Shown: positions 40,111-49,955, counted from the stretch's first letter. The stretch: 64,000 nt of DNA from Streptomyces sp. ICBB 8177 (GCF_003144095.1 NZ_NSKH01000024.1:327198-391197); one strand, 5' to 3'. The notes: generated by a model not told the origin, from the sequence alone. Numbers and translations: made by a program.

Positions 40111-41643
40111 CTATGACCAGGTCATGAGCCGCTTCGGGTACTCCAGTACCGCCGCGATGTCGGCGAGGAACTTCGAGCCCAGCTCGCCGTCGACCAGCCG
40201 GTGGTCGAAGGAGAGCGCCAGCGTGGTGACCTGGCGGACCTTCACCTTGCCCTTGTGCACCCAGGGCTGGTCCTTGACCGCGCCGAACGCGAGGATCGCG
40301 GACTCGCCGGGGTTGAGGATCGGCGTACCGGCGTCGACGCCGAAGACGCCGACGTTGGTGATGGTGATCGTGCCGCCCTGCATGGCCGCCGGAGTCGTCT
40401 TGCCCTCGCGGGCGGTGGTGACCAACTCGCCCAGCGCTGCCGCGAGTTCAGGCAGCGTCTTGGCCTGCGCGTCCTTGATGTTGGGGACGATCAGGCCGCG
40501 TGGGGTGGCGGCGGCGATGCCCAGGTTCACGTAGCCCTTGTGGACGATCTCCTGGTTGGCCTCGTCCCAGGCGGCGTTGACCTCGGGGTTGCGCTTGATG
40601 GCGACCAGCAGCGCCTTGGCCACCAGCAACAGGGGGCTGACCCGCAGTCCGGCGAAGCCCGGATCGGTCTTGAGTTCCTGCACCAGACGCATGGTGCGCG
40701 TGATGTCGAACGTCACGAACTCGGTGACGTGCGGCGCGGTGAACGCGCTGGCCACCATCGCCTGCGCGGTCGCCTTGCGAACGCCCTTGACGGGAACGCG
40801 CGTTTCACGTGAAACATCCCCGCCGACCGCCGGAGCCACCGCCGGCACCGTGCCGGCCTCCGGGGCGGGCTCGGCGGAACGCAGGGGCTCGGGGGCCGTC
40901 GCCGCCGGGGCGGCCGCCGCGTGGACGTCCTCCCGGGTGACGGTGTTGTGCGGGCCGGTCGGGACGACGGTCGCCAGGTCGACGCCGAGGTCCTTGGCCA
41001 GCTTGCGCACCGGTGGCTTGGCCAACGGCCGGGCCGGCCCCTCCGCCGGAGCCGCGGGCGCGGACGCGGGGGCCGCGGCGGCAGCCGCGGACGGGGCGGG
41101 GGCCGCCTGACCGGCGTGGCCGTTCAGCTCGCCCTGCACGGCCGCGGTGGCCTGCGTCGGCACCCCGGCGCCCTGCTTGCGCGGGCGGCGCTTGGTGGAC
41201 GACTGGGCGACGCCGTAGCCGACCAGCACCGCCTGGCGCTTGGGCGCCTCGCCCTCGGCCGCCGCGGGCTCCGCCGGGACGGACTCGGGGGAGGTGGGCG
41301 CGGACGCCGTGGGCTCGGACGCCACGGCGTCGGTGGCCTCCAGCACCTCGGGGGACGCGGGCCCGGCCGAGGCCGCGCCGGGGGTGGTGTCCACGGTGAT
41401 GATGGCGGTGCCCACGTCGACGGTCTCCCCCTCGGGGAACCGCACCTCGTGCACCACGCCGTCGAACGGGATCGGCAGCTCGACGGCCGCCTTGGCCGTC
41501 TCCACCTCGCAGACCACCTGGCCGTCGGTGACGGTGTCGCCGACGTTGACGAACCACTTGAGGATCTCGGCCTCCGTGAGCCCCTCGCCCACGTCGGGCA
41601 TCTTGAACTCGCGGTAGCGCTGCCCGGTCTCAGTCACGGTCAC
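40111..41643 (-). CDS. bkdC: Branched-chain 2-oxoacid dehydrogenase E2 (first cluster)
   Basis: A 510-residue dihydrolipoyl acyltransferase. One lipoyl domain (residues 11-85) with lipoylated Lys51 in VETAKAAVELP, a long Ala/Pro-rich linker, a peripheral-subunit-binding domain (KPPVRKLAKDLGVDLATVVPTG) and the catalytic domain ending in SFDHRLVDGELGSKFL (His/Asp). It transfers the branched acyl group from lipoate to CoA. Last gene of an E1a-E1b-E2 operon; no E3 is encoded here. The GTG at 41643 or the GTG at 41637 may start translation. Confidence 0.92.
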   Translation of the reverse strand: MTVTETGQRYREFKMPDVGEGLTEAEILKWFVNVGDTVTDGQVVCEVETAKAAVELPIPFDGVVHEVRFPEGETVDVGTAIITVDTTPGAASAGPASPEVLEATDAVASEPTASAPTSPESVPAEPAAAEGEAPKRQAVLVGYGVAQSSTKRRPRKQGAGVPTQATAAVQGELNGHAGQAAPAPSAAAAAAPASAPAAPAEGPARPLAKPPVRKLAKDLGVDLATVVPTGPHNTVTREDVHAAAAPAATAPEPLRSAEPAPEAGTVPAVAPAVGGDVSRETRVPVKGVRKATAQAMVASAFTAPHVTEFVTFDITRTMRLVQELKTDPGFAGLRVSPLLLVAKALLVAIKRNPEVNAAWDEANQEIVHKGYVNLGIAAATPRGLIVPNIKDAQAKTLPELAAALGELVTTAREGKTTPAAMQGGTITITNVGVFGVDAGTPILNPGESAILAFGAVKDQPWVHKGKVKVRQVTTLALSFDHRLVDGELGSKFLADIAAVLEYPKRLMTWS

Positions 41644-41658
41644 TGCTCTCCTCGGCTT

Positions 41659-42633
41659 TCAGAAGGCCAGTGCGCGGTCGACGGCGTCGAGCACACGGTC
41701 AAGGCCGGGCAGGTACTCCTCCTCGACCCGGGCCGGCGGGTACGGCGAGTGGAAACCGCCCACCCGCAGCACCGGGGCCTCCAGGTGGTAGAAGCACCGC
41801 TCGGTGATCCGGGACGCGATCTCCGCGCCGGAGCCGAAGAACACCGGCGCCTCGTGGACCACGACCAGCCGCCGGGTCTTCTCCACCGACGCCTGGAGGG
41901 TGTCGAAGTCGACCGGGGAGATCGACCTGAGGTCCACCACCTCCAGGCTGCGGCCCTCCTCCTCGGCCGCCGTCGCGGCCTCCAGGCAGACCTTCACCAT
42001 CGGGCCGTAGGCGGCCAGCGTCAGGTCGGTGCCCTCGCGGGCGACCAGGGCCCGGTGCAGCGGGGCCGGGACGGCGGCCGTGTCGACCTCGCCCTTGTCC
42101 CAGTAGCGGCGCTTGGGCTCGAAGAAGATCACCGGGTCGTCGCACTCGATGGCCTGCTGGAGCATCCAGTACGCGTCGGAAGGCGTCGCGGGGGAGATCA
42201 CCTTCAGACCCGCCACGTGCGCGAACAGCGCCTCGGGGGACTCGCTGTGGTGCTCGACCGCGCCGATGCCGCCGCCGTAGGGGATGCGGATGACGACCGG
42301 CACCTTGACCTTGCCGAGCGCCCGGGCGTGCATCTTGGCCAGCTGCGTGACGATCTGGTCGTACGCGGGGAAGACGAAACCGTCGAACTGGATCTCCACC
42401 ACCGGGCGGTAGCCGCGCAGCGCCAGGCCGATCGCGGTGCCGACGATGCCGGACTCGGCCAGCGGGGTGTCGATGACCCGCTCCTCGCCGAAGTCCTTCT
42501 GCAGGCCGTCGGTGACCCGGAAGACGCCGCCGAGCTTGCCGACGTCCTCACCCATCACCAGGACCTTGGGGTCGCTCTCCATCGCGGTGCGCAGGCTGGA
42601 GTTGATGGCCTTGGCCAGGGTCATGGCGGTCAT
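41659..42633 (-). CDS. bkdB: 2-oxoacid dehydrogenase E1 beta (first cluster)
   Basis: A 324-residue E1 beta subunit. The thiamine-diphosphate glutamate lies in VLVMGEDVGKLGGVFRVT; GIVGTAIGLALRGYRPVVEIQF and IPYGGGIGAVEHHSESPEA follow, and the C-terminal transketolase domain holds LEVVDLRSISPVD. It forms the alpha2beta2 decarboxylase with the upstream subunit. The ATG overlaps the E1 alpha stop (ATGA). Confidence 0.93.
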   Translation of the reverse strand: MTAMTLAKAINSSLRTAMESDPKVLVMGEDVGKLGGVFRVTDGLQKDFGEERVIDTPLAESGIVGTAIGLALRGYRPVVEIQFDGFVFPAYDQIVTQLAKMHARALGKVKVPVVIRIPYGGGIGAVEHHSESPEALFAHVAGLKVISPATPSDAYWMLQQAIECDDPVIFFEPKRRYWDKGEVDTAAVPAPLHRALVAREGTDLTLAAYGPMVKVCLEAATAAEEEGRSLEVVDLRSISPVDFDTLQASVEKTRRLVVVHEAPVFFGSGAEIASRITERCFYHLEAPVLRVGGFHSPYPPARVEEEYLPGLDRVLDAVDRALAF

Positions 42634-43778
42634 CGGACGGCCCCTTCCTGCGTGTCGGCGAAGGACGCCCGGTAGGCGGCGAACTGCGCGCGCTCCTCGT
42701 CGACCAGCGCGTGGCCGTCCGCGTAGACGTTGTCGAAGATCGTCATGGGGTCGGGGTCGGGCATCGCGCGGACCCCTTCACGCACCCGCTTGGCCAGCGC
42801 GTCGCTCTCCGCCTCGACCTCGGCGTAGAACGCGTCGTCGGCCGCCTTCTCCTTGTCAAGGTAGGCCTTCAGCCGGGCGATCGGGTCCTTGGCCTCCCAC
42901 TCCTGGCGCTCGGTGTCGAGCCGGTAGCGGCTGGCGTCGTCGGAGGTGGTGTGCGCGCCCATCCGGTAGGTGAACGCCTCGACCAGCATCGGGCCCTCGC
43001 CGGAGCGGGCCCGCTCCAGGGCCGCGCGGGTGACGGCGAGCACGGCCAGCACGTCGTTGCCGTCGACGCGGACGCCCGGGAAGCCGAAACCCGCGGCGCG
43101 CTGGTAGAGCGGTACGCGGGTCTGCTTCTCGGTGGGCTCGGAGATCGCCCACTGGTTGTTCTGGCAGAAGAAGACGACCGGAGCGTTGTAGACCGCCGAG
43201 AAGGTGAACGCCTCCGCGACGTCGCCCTGGCTGGACGCGCCGTCGCCGAAGTAGGCGATGACGGCCGAGTCGGCGCCGTCCTTGGCGACGCCCATGGCGT
43301 AGCCGGTGGCGTGCAGCGTCTGCGAGCCGATGACGATCGTGTAGAGCTGGAAGTTGTTGGTGCTCGGGTCCCAGCCGCCGTTGTTCACACCCCGGAACAT
43401 CCCGAGCAGGTTCAGCGGGTCGACCCCACGGGTCCAGGCCACGCCGTGCTCACGGTAGGTGGGGAACACGTAGTCGTCGGGCCGGGTGGCGCGCCCGGAG
43501 CCGATCTGCGCGGCCTCCTGGCCCAGCAGCGAGGCCCACAGCCCCAGCTCGCCCTGGCGCTGGAGGGTGATGGCCTCGGCGTCGAAACGACGGGTCAGCA
43601 CCATGTCGCGGTACAGACCGCGCAGCTCCTCGGGGGACAGGTCGATGGAGTACTCGCTGTGCTCTACGCGCTCGCCCTCGGGGGTCAGCAACTGCACCAG
43701 CTCGGGTACCTGCCCGGCTGCCCCTCGGCGCTTCGCGCCGCCGCGGCTGCTGCGCGCGGCAGTGCTCTTCACGCTCAC
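42630..43778 (-). CDS. bkdA: 2-oxoacid dehydrogenase E1 alpha (first cluster)
   Basis: A 382-residue thiamine-diphosphate-dependent E1 alpha. The ThDP motif spans YFGDGASSQGDVAEAFTFSAVYNAPVVFFCQNNQWAIS; the phosphorylation-loop region YRMGAHTTSDDASRYR is present. It decarboxylates keto acids of Val, Leu or Ile and acylates E2 lipoate, supplying branched acyl-CoA starters for fatty acids and polyketides. GTG 43778 follows GGAG at 6 nt and is preferred to the long upstream frame. Confidence 0.93.
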   Translation of the reverse strand: MSVKSTAARSSRGGAKRRGAAGQVPELVQLLTPEGERVEHSEYSIDLSPEELRGLYRDMVLTRRFDAEAITLQRQGELGLWASLLGQEAAQIGSGRATRPDDYVFPTYREHGVAWTRGVDPLNLLGMFRGVNNGGWDPSTNNFQLYTIVIGSQTLHATGYAMGVAKDGADSAVIAYFGDGASSQGDVAEAFTFSAVYNAPVVFFCQNNQWAISEPTEKQTRVPLYQRAAGFGFPGVRVDGNDVLAVLAVTRAALERARSGEGPMLVEAFTYRMGAHTTSDDASRYRLDTERQEWEAKDPIARLKAYLDKEKAADDAFYAEVEAESDALAKRVREGVRAMPDPDPMTIFDNVYADGHALVDEERAQFAAYRASFADTQEGAVR

Positions 43779-44222
43779 GTCTTGCTCCTCCGTCTGGCCG
43801 GCCCCCGGGGTCCGCCGGCGGCCGTACGGGCTCACCCGACTCGGCTCGGCGCACGGGGTGTGTGCGACAAGGCCGGAGTCCGGGCGTGACAAGTGCCCCG
43901 GCTGGCGGCCTGCAAAAGAGACGTTACCCACTACTGCCGCAATAGCGCGAAGGGGCGTCTACCTGCGGTTTTGCTTGGATTTCCTAGTAAGTCACCGTGA
44001 AGGCGCCATTCCCGCAGGCCACCGGGACAACGGCACGGTATCCCGCGGATCGCGACTGCGTAAGAGGGAGACGACGCGAATCGGGTGAGCGAGTGGCAAC
44101 CGTGTGAACACGGGCCAGGTCACGAGCCGGGGGCGCGGAGCACGGAGCCGGGCGCCCCCGCGCGGGCCCGGGCGCCGTCAGCGGCGGAATATGACACAGG
44201 CGTGACCACGTACGCACTCTGA
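43779..44222. other. Intergenic region upstream of bkdA
   Basis: A 444-bp gap between divergent genes (bkdA leftward, phosphotransferase rightward). I see no gene. Part of it (43920-44010) is AT-richer, as in a promoter. TACGAT at 44229 may be the -10 of a leaderless phosphotransferase message starting at GTG 44241. Confidence 0.4.
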
Positions 44223-45296
44223 GTGATCTACGATGCGCCGGTGCCCTCTCGAAGTCCGGCGACGGCGCCGCCCTCCGACCGCACGATCGGACGCCTGCTC
44301 AGCCGCTACCACCACGCCGGGACCCCGTTGTCCTGCCAGCCCGTCGCACGGGGACTGCTCAACCGCGGATACCGCGTCGCCACCACGCGTGGGCGCTTCT
44401 TCCTCAAGCAGTACCTCGACGACCCGGACCGCGACACCGCCCGCCCGGAGACCATCGCCCGCCAGCACCACGCGACGCTGCGCCTGGGCGCCCTCGGCCT
44501 GCCGGTCGCCGCGCCGCTGCGGGACGCGGACGGCCGCACGGTGGTGGTGATCGGCGGCAGCCCGTACGCGCTCTACCCCTGGGTCGACGGGCGCCACCGG
44601 GCCGGTACCGAGCTGAGCTTCGGTGAGTCGCGGCGGCTGGGAGCACTGCTCGGCCGGGTGCACACCTGCCTGGAGCGGGTCCTGCCGCCGCAGCGCGAAC
44701 CGGCGACGGCGGTGCCGCACCCGAGCGCCTCCCCCGAGGACAGCTACGCGCTCATCGACGAGTTGCTGCGGCTGGCCCGCCGCCACCGCCCGCGCGACGC
44801 CTTCGACGCCCTGGCGGAGGACCGGCTGCTGGAGCGGCGGGCCCTGCTGGAGCGGCACGCCCACCGCAGACCGGCCGACGCGACGACCCGCGTCACCGGC
44901 TGGGTGCACGGCGACTTCCACCCCTTCAACCTGCTCTACCGGGGCGCCGAACCCGCCGCGATCGTCGACTGGGACCGCCTGGGCGTGCAGCCGCGCGCCG
45001 AGGAGGCCGTACGCGCGGCGGCCATCTTCTTCTTACGGGAGGAGGACGGGACGCTGGACCTCGCCCGGGTACGCGGCTACGCCGGGGCCTACCGGCGCAC
45101 CGCCCGGGTGACCGCGGCCGAGCTGGCCACGGCCGTGCACCGGGTGTGGTGGGAGCGGCTGAACGACCTGTGGATGCTGCGCTGGCGCTACCAGCGGCAC
45201 GACCGCAGGGCCGACCCGCTCTTCCCGGCGGCGGCCGGGCTGGTGGTGTGGTGGACGCGGGAGTACGAAGAGGTACTGGCCGCCTTCACGGGGTGA
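44223..45296 (+). CDS. Aminoglycoside/choline kinase-like phosphotransferase
   Basis: A 357-residue APH-family protein. The nucleotide pocket region is followed by the Brenner-type motif GWVHGDFHPFNLLY (catalytic Asp and Asn) near residues 227-240 and the metal site AAIVDWDRLGV. Such kinases phosphorylate aminoglycosides, choline, homoserine or other small alcohols. A typical Trp-rich end (WWERLNDLWMLRWRYQ) resembles homoserine/choline kinase-like enzymes. The start may be GTG 44223 or the GTG at 44241. Confidence 0.82.
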   Translation: MIYDAPVPSRSPATAPPSDRTIGRLLSRYHHAGTPLSCQPVARGLLNRGYRVATTRGRFFLKQYLDDPDRDTARPETIARQHHATLRLGALGLPVAAPLRDADGRTVVVIGGSPYALYPWVDGRHRAGTELSFGESRRLGALLGRVHTCLERVLPPQREPATAVPHPSASPEDSYALIDELLRLARRHRPRDAFDALAEDRLLERRALLERHAHRRPADATTRVTGWVHGDFHPFNLLYRGAEPAAIVDWDRLGVQPRAEEAVRAAAIFFLREEDGTLDLARVRGYAGAYRRTARVTAAELATAVHRVWWERLNDLWMLRWRYQRHDRRADPLFPAAAGLVVWWTREYEEVLAAFTG

Positions 45297-45332
45297 AGGC
45301 GGCCAGTGGGTGGGATACGGGGTGAGGCGGGG

Positions 45333-47009
45333 TCAGTCGGAGCCGGGGGAGGGACCGCCGGCGTTGCCCTGGCTCGCGCCGCCGTTGTTGTTGCCCCCCG
45401 GAGCGCCCCCCGCGGCCCCCTTGCTGGTACCGCCGTCCTGTCCCGCGGTCGCGCCGCCGTCCTGCCCCGACGTCGTGCCCTCCGTCGTGCCGTCCGTGCT
45501 GCCGCCGCCCGACGTGCTGGGCGGCGAGGAGCTGGGCGGGGCGGAACTCGGCGGAGCGGAGCTGGGCGGGTTCGAGTCGTCCGGCTGCGACGGGTACGGG
45601 TTGACCGGCTGGGTCGACGGATAGTCGCTGGTCGAGCCGTCGTCGTTCCCCGCACCCGTGCTGGGCGTGTCCGAGTCGCTGGGTGCCTGCGAGGGCTGCG
45701 TGCTGTCGCTGGGCTGCGGCGACTGCGACGTGGTGGCGGGCGGACGCTTGGCGTCGTTGGCCTGGCCGAAGTGGACGGCGAAGAAGACGCCCAGGCCTAT
45801 CGCGACGATCGCGGCGACCACGAGCAGCACGGTGTTGCGGGCCCGGTGGCCGCTGCCGCCGCGCCCGCCGCCGCCCGGCCCGGAGCCGTACCCGTCATAG
45901 CCGTCGTACCCGCCCTCGCCCTCCCGCCCGGGCGGGCCCATCAGCAGCGGCGCGCCGAGCGCGGCGGTCTGCCCGGCCTGCGGGTGCGGCATCACGGTGG
46001 TGGCCGCGGTCCCGGCGGCCGGGGTGGAGGCCGCGCCGTGGTCCACGTAGCCGGTGTCCCAGGCGCCGGTCCAGCCGCCCTGCTCCTGGAGCATGCGCAG
46101 GGAGTACTGGACGAGGCCGTGCATCTCCTCGGCGCTCTGGAAGCGGTCGTCCGGGTTCTTGGCGAGGGCGCGCAGCACCATGCCGTCGAGCTCCGGCGGC
46201 ACCCGGTCGCTGACCTGCGAGGGGATCTTGGGGTCGTCCTGGACGTGCTGGTAGACCACCGACAGCGGCGTCTCGCCGGTGAACGGCGGCCGCAGCGTGA
46301 GGAGTTCGTACAGCAGGCAGCCCGTCGCGTACAGGTCGCTGCGGTGGTCGACGGCCTTGCCGAGGGCCTGCTCGGGGGAGAGGTACTGCGGCGTGCCCAT
46401 GACCATGCCGGTCTGCGTCATCGTGGTGGACGCGCCGTGCAGGGCGCGGGCGATGCCGAAGTCCATCACCTTGACCGCGCCCTGGTCGGTGATGATGACG
46501 TTGGCGGGCTTGATGTCGCGGTGCACGATGCCGTGCTGGTGGCTGTAGGCGAGCGCCTCCAGCACGCCGGAGACGATGATCAGCGCCTGGTCGACCGGCG
46601 GCGCCTCCTCCGCGATCAGCAGGTCGCGGATGGTGCGGCCCTCGCACAGCTCCATGACGATGTACGGAACGACGTTGGGACCGATCCGGTCCTCGCCGGA
46701 GTCGTAGACGGCGACCACGGCGTGGTGGTTGAGGCCGGCGACCGACTGCGCCTCGCGTGTGAAGCGGGCCTTGGAGACCGGGTCCTCGGCGAGGTCGCTG
46801 CGCAGCAGCTTGACGGCCACCGTGCGCCCGAGCCGTACGTCCTCGGCCGCGAAGACCTCGGCCATGCCGCCCCTGCCCAGGCGCCGGGTGAGGCGGTAAC
46901 GGCCGTCACCGATCAGACCGTTCGCGCCCCACAGCTCCGGTGTGTCGTAGGTCTGGGCCTCGGGGGCCGAGGCCTTCTCGGGTTCACCGGAGGCCTGCGT
47001 GTGGTCCAT
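45333..47009 (-). CDS. Membrane Ser/Thr protein kinase with low-complexity tail
   Basis: A 558-residue Hanks-type kinase. The kinase domain spans about 38-305: glycine loop LGRGGMAEVF, Lys67 in VAVKLL, HRDIKPAN (Asp165), DFG (183-185) and GTPQYLSPEQ. A juxtamembrane linker leads to one membrane segment (about 395-417) and an extracellular tail of some 130 residues rich in Ser, Pro, Gly and Thr, without PASTA repeats. The tail may sit in the wall. It is divergent from a paralogous kinase (47408), sharing the promoter gap. Confidence 0.9.
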   Translation of the reverse strand: MDHTQASGEPEKASAPEAQTYDTPELWGANGLIGDGRYRLTRRLGRGGMAEVFAAEDVRLGRTVAVKLLRSDLAEDPVSKARFTREAQSVAGLNHHAVVAVYDSGEDRIGPNVVPYIVMELCEGRTIRDLLIAEEAPPVDQALIIVSGVLEALAYSHQHGIVHRDIKPANVIITDQGAVKVMDFGIARALHGASTTMTQTGMVMGTPQYLSPEQALGKAVDHRSDLYATGCLLYELLTLRPPFTGETPLSVVYQHVQDDPKIPSQVSDRVPPELDGMVLRALAKNPDDRFQSAEEMHGLVQYSLRMLQEQGGWTGAWDTGYVDHGAASTPAAGTAATTVMPHPQAGQTAALGAPLLMGPPGREGEGGYDGYDGYGSGPGGGGRGGSGHRARNTVLLVVAAIVAIGLGVFFAVHFGQANDAKRPPATTSQSPQPSDSTQPSQAPSDSDTPSTGAGNDDGSTSDYPSTQPVNPYPSQPDDSNPPSSAPPSSAPPSSSPPSTSGGGSTDGTTEGTTSGQDGGATAGQDGGTSKGAAGGAPGGNNNGGASQGNAGGPSPGSD

Positions 47010-47407
47010 CAGTCCTCGCCGTCGCTCATCGCCTCGTACCGGAGGGGTCCGTACGCGCCTCGTTGCCGTACGTTGTACGTTTCCGGTTACGCTCCGCGGT
47101 ACGTGCCTCGTACAGGTGCCGTCACAGTGCTACGAGGGTGAACGCTACCGTCTTCGCGGGCCGCGGTGGGAAGCCGAGGACAGGACGAAACCACCCATAG
47201 CCGCGTGACCAGCGCATTCCTTTGCCGAGGGTGACCAATACCGGCCTGCTCACAGATCGGAAACGGTTTCCTGGGCATCCGGTGACGGATCGGTCAAGCA
47301 ACTTGACGCATAACCGCTCTCCGGCAGACTGACCAGGGTCAAGCAAGAGTGGCATCGGTGTCTGGTTGCGCGTGCGGCTTCCCGTGCGCCGAGGGGGAAG
47401 CGGTTAC
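47010..47407. other. Divergent kinase promoter region with GTACG repeats
   Basis: No gene. GTACG or its complement occurs about seven times between 47036 and 47115. A shared regulator or simply biased sequence. The rightward kinase start lies at 47408. Confidence 0.4.
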
Positions 47408-49054
47408 ATGAGCGGGGACGCAACTGGCGACTTCTCCGGCAACACGGTGGGACACGGCCGCTACCAGTTGCGCAGTCTGCTCGGCGAGGGCGGCATGGCC
47501 TCCGTCCACCTCGGATACGACACGGTGCTGGAACGACCGGTCGCGGTCAAGACCCTGCACAGCGAACTCGGCCGAGAAGCGTCGTTCCGCGAGCGCTTCC
47601 GCCGTGAGGCGCAGTCGGTCGCCAAGCTGAACCACACCAATATCGTCTCGGTCTTCGACTCCGGCGAGGACGAGATCGACGGCCGCTCGGTGCCGTACAT
47701 CGTCATGGAACTGGTGGACGGCAAGCCGCTGCGCACCGTGCTCGACGAGGACGTGGCCACGCACGGCGCCATGCCGACCGAGAAGGCCCTGAAGATCACC
47801 GGCGACGTCCTGGCGGCGCTCGCGGTCAGCCACGAGATGGGCCTGGTCCACCGCGACATCAAGCCGGGCAACGTCATGCTGACCAAGCGCGGCGTGGTCA
47901 AGGTGATGGACTTCGGCATCGCGCGCGCCCTCCAGTCGGGCGTGACCTCGATGACGCAGACCGGCATGGTCGTCGGCACGCCGCAGTACCTCTCCCCCGA
48001 ACAGGCCCTCGGGCGCGGCGTGGACGCCCGCTCCGACCTGTACTCGGTGGGCTGCATGCTCTTCGAACTCCTCACCGGGCGGCTGTCGTTCGACGGCGAC
48101 TCGCCGCTGTCGGTGGCGTACCAGCACGTCCAGGAGGAGCCGCCGGTCCCCTCCTCCATCAACCGCTCGCTGCCCCCGGCCGTGGACGCGCTGGTGGCCC
48201 GCGCGCTGCGGAAGAACCCCGCCGAGCGCTTTCCCAGCGCCGAGGCGATGCAGGACGAGTGCGAGCGGGTCGCCTCGGCCGCCAAGGGCACCGCGACCCC
48301 GCTGGTCATCGGCGAGGGCCCGAAGGTCCACCACGGCGCCGCGGGCACCCCGCACCCGGACTCCTTCGCGATCTTCCCCAACGCGGCCGGCGACCCCCAC
48401 ACCCCGGCGCCGGGCCCGTTCCAGTCGCCCTACCAGCCGCAGCCGACGCCCGCGCCGCAGGCCGGCTACGGTCCGCCGACGCCGCCGCCGAACACCATGC
48501 CCCGGCAGTACGCGCCCGGCGGCTACCAGGCGCCCGCGCCCGCCCCGGCGCCCGCTCCCGCGTACAACACCCGCCCGCCCGCGCCCCGCAAGTCCGGGGG
48601 CAACTGGAAGCCGCTGCTGATCTTCGGCGGCGTCGCCGTGGTGATCGCGGTCGTACTGCTCGCCATCATCGGCTCGCTGGGCGGCGATAAGAAGACGCCG
48701 GACGCCGACCCGAGCACCTCGACGGTGGCCTCGACCGGCGGCACCCCCGACGGCCAGGGCGTCGTCCAGGGCGACCCGAGCCGCACGGTCGACCAGTCGG
48801 AGTGCACCAACGCCTCCGACGGCTTCGGCAGTTCCAGTACCCAGGTCGACATGCCGGACCTGACGTTCAAGTACGTCGACTCCGTCAAGTCCTGCCTACA
48901 GGCGGCGGGTTGGAAGTACAACGTCAAGTACGAGGACGAGCAGGTCTGGGGCAAGGGCACGGTGATCACCACCAACCCGGCGAAGTACACGCAGTTCAAC
49001 CCGAAGAAGCAGACCATCACGCTGTGGGTCTCGACGGGCAAGAGCAGCGACTGA
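47408..49054 (+). CDS. PASTA-domain Ser/Thr protein kinase
   Basis: A 548-residue receptor-type kinase. The kinase domain starts at YQLRSLLGEGGMASVHLG, with Lys48, HRDIKPGN (Asp150), DFG and GTPQYLSPEQ. A Pro/Gln/Tyr-rich linker is followed by a membrane segment (about 402-422) and an extracellular region with one PASTA-like domain (VDMPDLTFKYVDSVKSCLQAAGW...), which in relatives binds muropeptides or lipid II. ATG 47408 has GGGGGAAG at 7 nt. Paralogous to its divergent neighbour. Confidence 0.9.
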   Translation: MSGDATGDFSGNTVGHGRYQLRSLLGEGGMASVHLGYDTVLERPVAVKTLHSELGREASFRERFRREAQSVAKLNHTNIVSVFDSGEDEIDGRSVPYIVMELVDGKPLRTVLDEDVATHGAMPTEKALKITGDVLAALAVSHEMGLVHRDIKPGNVMLTKRGVVKVMDFGIARALQSGVTSMTQTGMVVGTPQYLSPEQALGRGVDARSDLYSVGCMLFELLTGRLSFDGDSPLSVAYQHVQEEPPVPSSINRSLPPAVDALVARALRKNPAERFPSAEAMQDECERVASAAKGTATPLVIGEGPKVHHGAAGTPHPDSFAIFPNAAGDPHTPAPGPFQSPYQPQPTPAPQAGYGPPTPPPNTMPRQYAPGGYQAPAPAPAPAPAYNTRPPAPRKSGGNWKPLLIFGGVAVVIAVVLLAIIGSLGGDKKTPDADPSTSTVASTGGTPDGQGVVQGDPSRTVDQSECTNASDGFGSSSTQVDMPDLTFKYVDSVKSCLQAAGWKYNVKYEDEQVWGKGTVITTNPAKYTQFNPKKQTITLWVSTGKSSD

Positions 49055-49115
49055 GCCCGCAGGTCCGCGCCGCGCCGGAACGCGGGGCGCGCGCCGGAAC
49101 GCGGGAACGTACCGA

Positions 49116-49144
49116 GGCCCGCCACGCCTGACGCGTGGCGGGCC
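49116..49144 (+). terminator. Terminator of the PASTA kinase gene
   Basis: Perfect 12-bp stem (49116-49127 with 49133-49144), 5-nt loop, about 60 bp after the stop at 49054, followed by CCTTCG. Confidence 0.75.
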
Positions 49145-49184
49145 CCTTCGTACGCGCGCCCTTCGGGACGGGGACGGCGGGCCT

Positions 49185-49284
49185 GGCTCACAGGTACGGG
49201 CGCCAGGCCGGCTCACAGGGACGGGCGGCAGCCCGGATCAGAGGGACGGGCTGGGGTCCGGATCACAGGTACGGGCCGGAGCGG
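49185..49284 (+). repeat. Four tandem 25-bp units at the bpa 3' end
   Basis: Units 49185-49209, 49210-49234, 49235-49259 and 49260-49284, with consensus near GGMTCACAGGKACGGGC. The last unit contains the bpa stop codon and its Pro-Tyr-Leu codons. Confidence 0.85.
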
Positions 49285-49823
49285 GTGGCGCCGGGGTGGC
49301 CGCCGCCTTCGCCCTCCTCGAAACCGCCCACGCCGGGCGGCAACGCGCGCCGCATCTGCTCCAACTGCGCCCGCGCCGCCATCTGCTGGGCGAACAGCGC
49401 CGTCTGGATCCCGTGGAACAGGCCCTCCAGCCAGCCGACCAACTGCGCCTGCGCGATACGCAGTTCGGCCTCGGTCGGCACGCTGTCGTCGGTGAACGGC
49501 AACGACAGCCGCTCCAGTTCCTCGACCAGTTCGGGCGCGAGGCCTTCCTCCAACTCCTTCACCGAGCTGTGGTGGATCTCCTTGAGCCGGACCCGGCTGG
49601 CCTCGTCCAAAGGTGCCGCCCGCACTTCCTCCAGAAGCTGCTTGATCATGCTGCCGATGCGCATGACCTTCGCGGGCTGCTCGACCATCTCGGTCACCGG
49701 CGTCTCCCGGGACTCGCCGTCCTCGCCGTCGCGGTTGCCGCCGCCGAGGGCCATCCCGTCCGGACCGACGACCAGGACGTGCGGGCTTTCCTGCTGCGAC
49801 CGTTCGTTCATCGGCATATCCAT
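49263..49823 (-). CDS. bpa: Bacterial proteasome activator Bpa
   Basis: A 186-residue, mostly helical protein of the Bpa/DUF2587 family. The helical core (VMRIGSMIKQLLEEVRAAPLDEASRVRLKEIHHSSVKELEEGL and the AELRIAQAQLVGWLEGLFHGIQ helix) forms an ATP-independent dodecameric ring that opens the 20S proteasome gate. The protein ends in GPYL, the GQYL-like docking motif that enters alpha-subunit pockets. ATG 49823 is chosen because the family starts MxMPMNERS and a GAGAG precedes it. The C-terminal codons are part of a tandem repeat. Confidence 0.9.
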   Translation of the reverse strand: MDMPMNERSQQESPHVLVVGPDGMALGGGNRDGEDGESRETPVTEMVEQPAKVMRIGSMIKQLLEEVRAAPLDEASRVRLKEIHHSSVKELEEGLAPELVEELERLSLPFTDDSVPTEAELRIAQAQLVGWLEGLFHGIQTALFAQQMAARAQLEQMRRALPPGVGGFEEGEGGGHPGATRSGPYL

Positions 49824-49955
49824 GCCGCCATTCTCTCGCACACATGACTCACCTTGGGTGTGCCCCGGCGCGAACGTGATCCACCCTCGCGACGCGCACG
49901 AAGGCACGCGTGAGGACGCGGGACCACGCGTACGCCCGCGAACGCCGTCAGCGCC

